Assembly: GCF_012524075.1 (NCBI RefSeq)
Contig: NZ_JAAZUI010000002.1
Coordinates: forward strand, 124,001-188,000
DNA from: Lutibacter sp. B1
GTDB taxonomy: Bacteria; Bacteroidota; Bacteroidia; Flavobacteriales; Flavobacteriaceae
DNA: 64,000 nt
Direction of reading: 5' to 3'
The notes below the pieces were generated by a model. That model did no database searches. It saw only the letters and a program-made list of their open reading frames with translations, and was not told the DNA's origin. Made by a program: the position numbers and the translations under genes. How positions within the stretch are numbered: position 1 is the stretch's first letter; each line of letters begins with the position of its first letter. Positions 10,128-17,210 of this stretch are shown here, in pieces.

Positions 10128-10297
10128 TAACTAAAAAAATAATATCATTTTTCACATTTGGTATTTTTTTACTTTTAATTGGTGGTATTTCAAAATTATT
10201 CAATTGGTCACAATCAAATTTAATAATGGCTATTGGACTTGTTTTTGAACTTTTAGCCGCATTATTATTTATATGGGGAAAGCTAAAAAATAACTAA
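10124..10297 (+). CDS. 57-residue GldL-like two-helix membrane protein
   Basis: The protein starts at an ATGA overlap with the oxygenase gene. It is short, with two hydrophobic helices (FFTFGIFLLLIGGISKLF at about 9-26 and LIMAIGLVFELLAALLFIW at about 33-51) joined by NWSQSN and ending in a basic tail. The layout GISKLFNWSQSNLIMAIGLVFE parallels the N-terminal hairpin of the gliding/type IX secretion protein GldL, in which a GALFKIMHWPGA-like stretch is followed by a second helix carrying a membrane-embedded Glu; here the Glu is residue 42 (VFELL). The resemblance is from memory, not from alignment. The cytoplasmic domain of GldL is absent. It might be a mini-homologue, an assembly factor, or an unrelated small membrane protein. 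Confidence 0.72.
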   Translation: MITKKIISFFTFGIFLLLIGGISKLFNWSQSNLIMAIGLVFELLAALLFIWGKLKNN

Positions 10298-10306
10298 TGT
10301 TTTTCT

Positions 10307-10314
10307 TAGCTTTG
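10307..10314 (+). promoter_or_regulatory. -7 element upstream of the SUI1-family gene
   Basis: TAGCTTTG lies 23 bases before the ATG at 10338, just after the stop of the GldL-like gene. It suggests independent transcription of the SUI1 and nucleoside phosphorylase genes. Confidence 0.55.
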
Positions 10315-10337
10315 TCACTAGTACTTTTTCACACAAA

Positions 10338-10688
10338 ATGAGTAAAAAAAAATTAAATAACTTAGAAGATTTGGGAGGTTTTGTTTTTTCTACAAATGAT
10401 AATTTTGAATTTGAAAAACAAGACGAACAAGAAACCTTACCTCCAAACAAACAATATTTAGAAGCCCTTTTTTCAAACAAAGGAAGAGCCGGTAAAACCG
10501 TGACGGTTATTACAGGTTTTGTTGGAAGTGAAGATGATTTAAAAACATTAGGTAAATTACTAAAAACAAAATGTGGTGTTGGAGGAAGTGTAAAAGACAA
10601 TGAAATTATAATTCAGGGTAATTATAGAGATAAAATAATGGAAATCCTTAAAAAAGAAGGATATAATATAAAACGTGTAGGCGGATAA
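10338..10688 (+). CDS. SUI1/YciH-family translation factor (eIF1-like)
   Basis: A 116-residue cytosolic protein. The N-terminal 45 residues are acidic and probably disordered; the rest is the SUI1 fold with GRAGKTVTVITGF, LKTLGKLLKTKCGVGGSVKD and EIIIQGNYRDKIMEILKKEGY, the conserved signature of bacterial eIF1 homologues. YciH in E. coli is linked to start-codon fidelity and stress translation; the same role here is inference. It is followed after five bases by the nucleoside phosphorylase gene. Length agrees with the family. Confidence 0.93.
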   Translation: MSKKKLNNLEDLGGFVFSTNDNFEFEKQDEQETLPPNKQYLEALFSNKGRAGKTVTVITGFVGSEDDLKTLGKLLKTKCGVGGSVKDNEIIIQGNYRDKIMEILKKEGYNIKRVGG

Positions 10689-10693
10689 TAATT

Positions 10694-11566
10694 ATGAGTA
10701 AAATAGCAGAATCAGAGTTAATTTTAAATCCCGATGGTAGTATTTACCACTTAAATTTAAAGCCTGAAAACATTGCAACCAATATAATTTTTGTTGGAGA
10801 TCAAAATAGAGTACCTAAAGTTGCTGAACATTTTGAAACTATTGAGTTTGAAACTCAAAAACGTGAATTTAGAACAATTACAGGGACTTATAAAGGAACT
10901 AAAATTTCAGTAATATCAACAGGAATAGGTCCTGATAATATTGATATTGTAATGAATGAACTAGATGCCTTGGTAAATATTGATTTAAAAACAAGAACTA
11001 TTAAAAAAGAACATACAAAACTTAATATTGTTAGAATTGGAACTTCAGGATCACTACAAAGTTATATTCCGGTAGATAGTTTTGTGTTGGCAAAATATGG
11101 TTTAGGTTTTGATGGTATGTTACTTTCCTATAATTGTGAACATATTTTAGAAACTGAAATTGAAGATGCTTTTATAAAACACACAAATTGGAGTACAAAA
11201 AAAGCCAGACCTTACATTGTAAAAAACAGTAAAGTTTTAGAAAAAAAATTAATAAGTGACAAAGTTTTTGCTGGAGTTACGGGCACAGCCGGTGGTTTTT
11301 ACGGACCACAAGGAAGAGTTCTTAGATTAGCAATTCAAGACCCGGAACTAAACCAAAAAATTGATAATTTTGAATTTAATGGTATTAGAGTTACAAACCT
11401 TGAAATGGAAACATCAGCCATTTATGGTTTAGCGAAATTATTAGGTCACGAAGCTTGTTCTATGAATGCAATAATTGCTAATAGAGCTAATGGAACTTTT
11501 AGCGAAAACCCATACAAACCGGTTGAAGAACTTATAATTTATACATTAAATAAATTGTGTTTATAA
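10694..11566 (+). CDS. Nucleoside phosphorylase, uridine phosphorylase-like (PNP/UDP family)
   Basis: A 290-residue cytosolic enzyme expected to split a nucleoside with phosphate into base and (deoxy)ribose-1-phosphate. Family hallmarks are IIFVGDQNRVPKVAEHFE, FRTITGTYKGTKISVISTGIGPDNIDIV, the IVRIGTSGSLQ glycine-rich segment and VTNLEMETSAIYGLA, which contains the Glu-Met-Glu that binds ribose. Uridine phosphorylase-like enzymes show this EMETS string. It is cotranscribed with the SUI1 gene. Purine versus pyrimidine specificity cannot be decided by eye; neighbouring genes give no clue. Confidence 0.88.
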   Translation: MSKIAESELILNPDGSIYHLNLKPENIATNIIFVGDQNRVPKVAEHFETIEFETQKREFRTITGTYKGTKISVISTGIGPDNIDIVMNELDALVNIDLKTRTIKKEHTKLNIVRIGTSGSLQSYIPVDSFVLAKYGLGFDGMLLSYNCEHILETEIEDAFIKHTNWSTKKARPYIVKNSKVLEKKLISDKVFAGVTGTAGGFYGPQGRVLRLAIQDPELNQKIDNFEFNGIRVTNLEMETSAIYGLAKLLGHEACSMNAIIANRANGTFSENPYKPVEELIIYTLNKLCL

Positions 11567-11613
11567 AATAAATTATATATTAGTTCGTTCATTAATTAAA
11601 ATCCTGTAAAAAA

Positions 11614-11769
11614 ATGAAAAAAATTACATTACTTTTATCTATAGTTATTTTTACATTAATATCTTTTAGTGCATGTAAATCATCAAAAAAAGGATGTGGT
11701 TTAACTAGTGATGCTCAAAAAATTGAGCAAAACACTTCTCAAGAAAATACAATTGCAAAAGCAAAATAA
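11614..11769 (+). CDS. 51-residue small lipoprotein
   Basis: A short open frame with a clear lipoprotein signal peptide, MKKITLLLSIVIFTLISFSAC (lipid Cys21). The mature peptide is only 31 residues (CKSSKKGCGLTSDAQKIEQN and a polar tail) with a second Cys at 28. It ends 20 bases before a strong terminator, which supports it as a real transcribed unit. It follows the nucleoside phosphorylase gene by 47 bases. I do not recognise a family. Many Bacteroidota encode such mini-lipoproteins of unknown role. Confidence 0.7.
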   Translation: MKKITLLLSIVIFTLISFSACKSSKKGCGLTSDAQKIEQNTSQENTIAKAK

Positions 11770-11788
11770 CAGTTTTAAAAATATTTAT

Positions 11789-11813
11789 AACCGCTGATTA
11801 AGCGGTTTTTTTT
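11789..11813 (+). terminator. Intrinsic terminator after the small lipoprotein gene
   Basis: Stem AACCGCT/AGCGGTT with loop GATTA, followed by a T-tract. The next 90 bases up to the protease start are AT-rich, with no clear promoter match. Confidence 0.85.
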
Positions 11814-11901
11814 AACAAAAAAATAAGAATCCTACCTTCTTTAATATAGTATATTTAAAGTTTAATAACAGTTTTTTTTAAACTTATAATGCTATTTATA
11901 C

Positions 11902-14900
11902 ATGAATAATTTAGTACGCTTCCTTTTTAGTCTACAAATCTATTTAATTACATTAGTTGTAAACTCTCAAAACACCGAACCTTATTTCACTCTAAAACCA
12001 ACCTTAACCCCTGATGCTGAATTTATTATATTTAGTTACCAAGGTGATTTATGGAAAGTTCCTACAACTGGTGGTGATGCCTACAGGTTAACTGCTATGG
12101 ATGGTAATGAAACTAATCCAAGCGTATCACCTGATGGAAAATGGTTAGCTTTTTCAAGTAATCAATATGGAAATAATGATATTTATATAATGCCTTTAAA
12201 TGGAGGAAAAATTACACAACTAACATTTCATGAAAGTGCTGACAATGTTACTTCTTGGAGTTGGGATAACTCAAAAATTTATTTTACTTCAAGCAGGTAC
12301 AATTCAGTAACAACTTATAGCATTTCTAAAAATGGTGGCACACCTGTAAGAGTATTTGATAATTATTTTAACACCATTCACAATGTAGTTCAAAATCCTT
12401 TAAATGATGAAATTTACTTTAATGAATCTTGGGAAAGTGGAATATTTGCACATAGAAAAAGGTATAAAGGAGATTACAATCCTGATATAAAATCCTATAA
12501 TTTAAAAACCAAAGAGTTTAAAAAACATACAACGTATAGAGGAAAAGATTTTGGTGCAACATTTGATAAAAATGGAAACCTCTATTTTATGTGTGATGAA
12601 GCAAATGATGAGTACAACTTATATACTTTAAGCAATGGCGTAAAAAAGCAACTTACTCAATTTGAAACTTCCATTATGTGGCCAAAAGTAAGTGCCAATG
12701 GTGAAAAAATAGTTTTCAGAAAAGATTATCAAATATTTGTATATGATGTTGCCAGTGGAAAAACTGTTAAACCTAAAATTAAAATTGTAGAAAACAACAC
12801 TTTAAACAAAGAAAAATCATACAATGTAAAAGGTAAAATTACTTTTTTTGATATTTCTCCTGATGAGAAAAAAATTGCATTTATTTCAAGAGGAAAACTA
12901 TTTGTATCTGATATTAAAGGAAAATTTATAGCTGAAATTGAAACCAATTCTAAAGAAGCTGTGAAAGAAGTTAAATGGCTGAAAAACAATAAAACCTTGC
13001 TGTATTCACAATCCTATAACGGATATTACAATTGGTTTACAATTAATGCTGATGGTACTTCAAAAGAGAAACCGCTTACTAAAAACACACAAAATAACCG
13101 TCAAATAACGTTTAACAACGATTTAACACAAGGTGTTTATTTAAGAGGACGTAATGATATTTGCTTAATGGATTTAACCACTTTTACAAGTACAGTAATT
13201 GTTAGTGATGAACTTTGGGGGTTTTACAATTCAAATCCTTATTTTTCACCAGATGATAAATATATAATTTACAATGCTTACAGAGATTTTGAAACCGATA
13301 TTTTTGTTTACAACCTAAATTCAAAAAACAGTTTAAATTTAACCAATACCAAAGTTTCTGAATCCTCTCCAATTTGGTCTCCTAACGGAAAATACATCTA
13401 TTTTTCTTCTGATAAAACACAACCCAGCTATCCTTACGGAACAGAAAATTCTAAAATTTATCAAATGGCATTAGAAAAATTTGATGAACCTTTTAAAATA
13501 GAAAAGTATAACGAACTATTTAAAGAAGAAAATAAGGATAAAGATGATGAAGATTCCAAAAAGAAAGAAGACAAGGATAAAAAAGATGATAAGAAAAAAG
13601 AAAAACCGATAGTAAAAATTAATCCAAACGGATTAATGGACCGTTTAATAACCATAAGTCCTCGTTTTGGTCAACAACTGAATCCTTCAGTAATTGAAAA
13701 AGATGATAAAACGTATATTATTTATACCTCAAATCACGGCGAAGGCGATTATCAATTATGGAAAACAACCTTAGAGCCATTTGAAGAAAATAAAACGGAA
13801 AGAATTAGTGATAAAAAAGTTTGGGATTATCAATTAGTCTCTTCAGAAAAAGAAAATTATATACTTCTTGATGGAACTATAAATACGTTAACTATTGATT
13901 CGGGAAAATTAGAAGAAATTAAAATGGATTATACATTTAACAAGTCTCTTTCTAAAGAATTTGAACAAATGTACTATGAAGCTTGGGCCGGATTTGAAGA
14001 AAATTATTACAATGAAAATTTCCACGGGCAAAACTGGCAAAAATTAAGAGATCAATACGCTGCATATTTACCATATATTTCAAGCAGAAGCGATTTAAAG
14101 CTAATTTTTAATGATATGCTTGGAGAACTTAATACCTCACACTTCGGTTTTAGCTCAAATGGTGATGAAGAAAAAGTATATTACGGAACTCGATCTATGG
14201 CAACAGGGATTGTATTCAACAATGAAAATCCTTATACCGTTGAAAAAATCATAAAAAACAGTCCAACAGATCTTAATGAAAAAAATATTAGAAAAGATGA
14301 TAAACTAATTGCTATTAATGATATAAAAATTGATTTTAAAGAAAATAGAGAAAAGTACTTTACTTCACCCTCATTTAAAAATGAAATTAAATTAACTTTT
14401 GATAGAAATGGAAGTGAATTTACAGTAAATACACATCCTGTTTCTTCAAGTAAAATTAGAAGTTTATTATACGATGAATGGCAAGATGAAAATCAAAATT
14501 ATGTAGATTTAAAATCAAATAACAGAATTGCTTACGTTCATATGAAAAATATGGGTGGCGGAGAATTACAAAAATTTAAAGAAGATTTGGTGAGCAGTAA
14601 AGAAGCAGATAAGGAAGCCTTAATTTTTGATTTACGTTACAATACCGGAGGAAATGTTCATGACGAAGTGTTGCGCTTTTTAAGTCAAAAAACCTATTTG
14701 AATTGGAAATACAGAGAGGGGAAATTAGCAAAACAATCTAATTTTGGGTATTCTGATAAACCAATAGTACTTCTTATAAATGAGCAATCCCTTTCTGATG
14801 CTGAAATGACAGCCGCAGGTTTTAAAGCTCTTGGTTTAGGTACTATTATTGGTACAGAAACTTACCGTTGGATTATATTTACTTCTGGAAAAAGTTTGGT

Positions 14901-15081
14901 TGACGGGTCATATTACCGCTTACCATCTTGGGGCTGTTATACTTTAGATGGAAAAGATTTAGAAAAAGAAGGTGTGAGCCCAGATATTTATATTGGTGAA
15001 GATTTTAAAGATCGAATAAATAATAAACATCCTCAATTAGATAAAGCAATAGAAATTGTACTTAATAAATTGAATAAATAG
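11902..15081 (+). CDS. Tricorn-like S41 protease with beta-propeller and PDZ domains
   Basis: A 1059-residue exported protease with signal peptide MNNLVRFLFSLQIYLITLVVNSQ. The order is TolB/WD40-like propeller repeats (PTLTPDAEFIIFSYQGDLWKV, PSVSPDGKWLAFSSN, SPIWSPNGKYIYFSS), a strongly charged Lys/Asp insert (about 540-568), a tricorn core-1 domain with the LNTSHFGFSS histidine, a PDZ-like domain (about 770-850) and the S41 catalytic domain with FDLRYNTGGNVHDEVL and LLINEQSLSDAEMTAAGF, whose Ser is the likely nucleophile. Such proteins degrade oligopeptides in a self-compartmentalised complex; a periplasmic location is inferred from the signal peptide. No peptidase partner is adjacent. Family assignment is strong; substrate unknown. 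Confidence 0.93.
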   Translation: MNNLVRFLFSLQIYLITLVVNSQNTEPYFTLKPTLTPDAEFIIFSYQGDLWKVPTTGGDAYRLTAMDGNETNPSVSPDGKWLAFSSNQYGNNDIYIMPLNGGKITQLTFHESADNVTSWSWDNSKIYFTSSRYNSVTTYSISKNGGTPVRVFDNYFNTIHNVVQNPLNDEIYFNESWESGIFAHRKRYKGDYNPDIKSYNLKTKEFKKHTTYRGKDFGATFDKNGNLYFMCDEANDEYNLYTLSNGVKKQLTQFETSIMWPKVSANGEKIVFRKDYQIFVYDVASGKTVKPKIKIVENNTLNKEKSYNVKGKITFFDISPDEKKIAFISRGKLFVSDIKGKFIAEIETNSKEAVKEVKWLKNNKTLLYSQSYNGYYNWFTINADGTSKEKPLTKNTQNNRQITFNNDLTQGVYLRGRNDICLMDLTTFTSTVIVSDELWGFYNSNPYFSPDDKYIIYNAYRDFETDIFVYNLNSKNSLNLTNTKVSESSPIWSPNGKYIYFSSDKTQPSYPYGTENSKIYQMALEKFDEPFKIEKYNELFKEENKDKDDEDSKKKEDKDKKDDKKKEKPIVKINPNGLMDRLITISPRFGQQLNPSVIEKDDKTYIIYTSNHGEGDYQLWKTTLEPFEENKTERISDKKVWDYQLVSSEKENYILLDGTINTLTIDSGKLEEIKMDYTFNKSLSKEFEQMYYEAWAGFEENYYNENFHGQNWQKLRDQYAAYLPYISSRSDLKLIFNDMLGELNTSHFGFSSNGDEEKVYYGTRSMATGIVFNNENPYTVEKIIKNSPTDLNEKNIRKDDKLIAINDIKIDFKENREKYFTSPSFKNEIKLTFDRNGSEFTVNTHPVSSSKIRSLLYDEWQDENQNYVDLKSNNRIAYVHMKNMGGGELQKFKEDLVSSKEADKEALIFDLRYNTGGNVHDEVLRFLSQKTYLNWKYREGKLAKQSNFGYSDKPIVLLINEQSLSDAEMTAAGFKALGLGTIIGTETYRWIIFTSGKSLVDGSYYRLPSWGCYTLDGKDLEKEGVSPDIYIGEDFKDRINNKHPQLDKAIEIVLNKLNK

Positions 15082-15111
15082 CCTTTATTATTTCATTTAA
15101 AAGAAAGATTG

Positions 15112-15119
15112 TATCTTTG
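15112..15119 (+). promoter_or_regulatory. -7 element of the dual PPIase gene
   Basis: TATCTTTG lies 22 bases before ATG 15142. Confidence 0.6.
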
Positions 15120-15141
15120 CAAAGCTTAAAAAATTAAGAAA

Positions 15142-16074
15142 ATGAATAACGGATTATACGCAAAATTTAGCACCACAAAAGGTGAAATACTAGTAAACTT
15201 AGAATTTGAAAAAACACCGGGAACTGTAGGTAACTTTGTTGCTTTAGCTGAAGGTAATTTAGAAAACAATTCAAAACCACAAGGAACTCCTTATTATAAC
15301 GGATTAAAATTTCATAGAGTTATTGCTGATTTTATGATTCAAGGAGGTTGCCCTTTAGGTACAGGAACAGGCTCTCCGGGATATAATTTTGATGATGAAT
15401 TTCATCCTGATTTAAAACATAATGGGCCAGGGATTTTATCAATGGCAAATTCTGGACCAGCTTCAAACGGAAGTCAGTTTTTTATAACACACGTTGCTAC
15501 TCCTTGGTTAGATAACAAACATACTGTTTTTGGAAAAGTTGTTGAAGGACAAGATATTGTTGATGCAATTGCTCAAAATGATGTTATTGAAACACTTGAA
15601 ATTATTAGAGTTGGCGAAGCTGCAGAAAAATTTAATGCAGTTGAAGCTTTTAGAGTTTTTGAAGGTTCAAGAGCTAAAAGAGAAGCTGAAGCAAAAAAAG
15701 CAATGAAAGAACAAATGGACAAAATTGCTGCCGGTTATGATGAAACTCCAAGTGGTTTACGCTATAAAATTTTACAAGAAGGTAATGGTAAAAAAGCCAC
15801 AAAAGGAAGTATGATCTCCGTACATTATAAAGGTCAATTATTAGACGGACAAGTTTTTGACTCGTCATACCAACGCAAACAACCTATAGATTTTACTGTA
15901 GGAATAGGACAAGTAATTCCGGGTTGGGATGAAGGTTTACAATTATTAAAAGTTGGAGACAAAGCACGTTTGGTAATTCCTTCAGATTTAGCATACGGAA
16001 GCCGTGGTGCAGGTGGTGTAATTCCTCCTGATGCAACATTAATTTTTGATGTTGAATTGATGAGTGTAAATTAA
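15142..16074 (+). CDS. Cyclophilin-FKBP fusion peptidyl-prolyl isomerase
   Basis: A 310-residue protein joining two unrelated prolyl isomerase folds. Residues 1 to about 155 are a cyclophilin ([62 protein letters not shown], including the FHRVI Arg and the QFFIT core). A charged helical linker (about 160-195, [20 protein letters not shown]) leads to an FKBP domain (about 197-310: [60 protein letters not shown]). Both active sites look intact. No signal peptide is seen, so it should act as a cytosolic folding catalyst and chaperone. Dual-family immunophilins of this order are known from flavobacteria. It is monocistronic, with its own promoter and terminator. Confidence 0.94.
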   Translation: MNNGLYAKFSTTKGEILVNLEFEKTPGTVGNFVALAEGNLENNSKPQGTPYYNGLKFHRVIADFMIQGGCPLGTGTGSPGYNFDDEFHPDLKHNGPGILSMANSGPASNGSQFFITHVATPWLDNKHTVFGKVVEGQDIVDAIAQNDVIETLEIIRVGEAAEKFNAVEAFRVFEGSRAKREAEAKKAMKEQMDKIAAGYDETPSGLRYKILQEGNGKKATKGSMISVHYKGQLLDGQVFDSSYQRKQPIDFTVGIGQVIPGWDEGLQLLKVGDKARLVIPSDLAYGSRGAGGVIPPDATLIFDVELMSVN

Positions 16075-16098
16075 ACTGATTCAAATAGTTATATATTT

Positions 16099-16132
16099 AA
16101 AAGCATTGGTAAAACCAATGCTTTTCTTTTTT
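16099..16132 (+). terminator. Intrinsic terminator after the dual PPIase gene
   Basis: Perfect 12-bp stem AAAAGCATTGGT/ACCAATGCTTTT with a 3-base loop and a T-rich tail. Confidence 0.88.
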
Positions 16133-16134
16133 AG

Positions 16135-16142
16135 TATATTTG
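16135..16142 (+). promoter_or_regulatory. -7 element of the YfiT/DinB gene
   Basis: TATATTTG lies 24 bases before ATG 16167, immediately after the preceding terminator. It marks the start of a new unit. Confidence 0.6.
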
Positions 16143-16166
16143 AGTTTTTACTAAACTTAAAATTAA

Positions 16167-16700
16167 ATGCTGGAGAAGCTTAAATATCCTATAGGGAAAC
16201 CAACAATTCCAACTTTAATTTCAGAAAATACTATTGAAAAATGGATTTCTGTAATTGAAAATTTTCCTGAAAAACTTAATTTTTTAGTTAAAAATCTAAC
16301 TGAAGAACAATTAGATACGCCTTATAGAGAAAATGGTTGGACTATAAGACAGGTTATTCATCATTGTGCTGATAGCCATCATAACAGTTATACTAGATTT
16401 AAATGGACCTTAACTGAAGATACACCAACCATTAAACCCTATTTTGAAGATAGATGGGGAGAATTATTTGATAGCAAACATGGTCCTACCCTACTTTCAA
16501 TCAACTTATTAAAAGCTCTACATGCAAAATGGGTGTATTTATTAAAAGGACTCTCTAAAGCAGATTTAAAAAAAACATTTATCCATCCTGATGGAAATGA
16601 AACTATAACTTTAGAAGAAAATTTAGGTATTTATGCTTGGCATTGTAATCATCACTTTGCTCATATTCACAACCTAATGAAGTTAAAAAAATGGATATAA
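16167..16700 (+). CDS. YfiT/DinB-superfamily metal-dependent hydrolase or thiol transferase
   Basis: A 177-residue protein matching the YfiT (BstA) branch of the DinB four-helix-bundle superfamily. The opening LKYPIGKPTIP is typical of YfiT. Metal ligands are expected at H66 (QVIHHCADSHHN) and H159/H163 (WHCNHHFAHI), all present. Bacillus members transfer bacillithiol to electrophiles; whether this organism makes bacillithiol cannot be told from this window. It starts an apparent unit with the Mpo1-like gene 36 bases downstream. Family placement is good; the chemistry is inferred. Confidence 0.9.
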   Translation: MLEKLKYPIGKPTIPTLISENTIEKWISVIENFPEKLNFLVKNLTEEQLDTPYRENGWTIRQVIHHCADSHHNSYTRFKWTLTEDTPTIKPYFEDRWGELFDSKHGPTLLSINLLKALHAKWVYLLKGLSKADLKKTFIHPDGNETITLEENLGIYAWHCNHHFAHIHNLMKLKKWI

Positions 16701-16736
16701 TTTTTTTTACTAACTTTATGTTTTAAACTACTAATT

Positions 16737-17198
16737 ATGAAAACTTTACAACAATGGTTTGATGAATATAGCATAAGCCATCAAAATAAAACCAATCAAG
16801 CAATACATTATGTATGTGTCCCAGCTATTTTTTTTAGTATTGTAGGAATGCTTATGAGCATCCCATCACAAACAGTTTCTAACCTAACTAATCTAAATAA
16901 TCCAATTATAGAAAACTGGGCTGGTGTAATTTTAATTTTAGTACTACTTTTTTATTTAAGATTATCATTTTCAACATTTATAAAAGTCTTTATTTTCTCA
17001 ATTTTATGTTTGATAGGAAACTATTACATATCAACTATTTTACCATTATTTTATACATCGCTTGTTATATTTATTGTAGCTTGGATTGGCCAGTTTTATG
17101 GACATAAAATTGAAGGAAAAAAACCATCTTTTTTAAAAGATTTACAATTTTTATTGATAGGACCTGCGTGGGTTTTTGAAAAATTATCAAAAAAATAA
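16737..17198 (+). CDS. Mpo1-like (DUF962) integral membrane protein
   Basis: A 153-residue membrane protein. The opening MKTLQQWFDEYSISHQNKTNQAIHYVCVP matches the Mpo1/DUF962 signature, with conserved His residues near 15 and 24, and IGQFYGHKIEGKKPSFLKDLQFLLIGPAWV (His about 118) closes the motif set. Four hydrophobic segments lie between. Yeast Mpo1 is an Fe(II)-dependent dioxygenase that removes one carbon from 2-hydroxy fatty acids; the shared His pattern makes a related activity possible, but this is inference. The OmpA-family gene follows after 12 bases. Confidence 0.87.
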   Translation: MKTLQQWFDEYSISHQNKTNQAIHYVCVPAIFFSIVGMLMSIPSQTVSNLTNLNNPIIENWAGVILILVLLFYLRLSFSTFIKVFIFSILCLIGNYYISTILPLFYTSLVIFIVAWIGQFYGHKIEGKKPSFLKDLQFLLIGPAWVFEKLSKK

Positions 17199-17210
17199 AT
17201 TCAATTTAAA

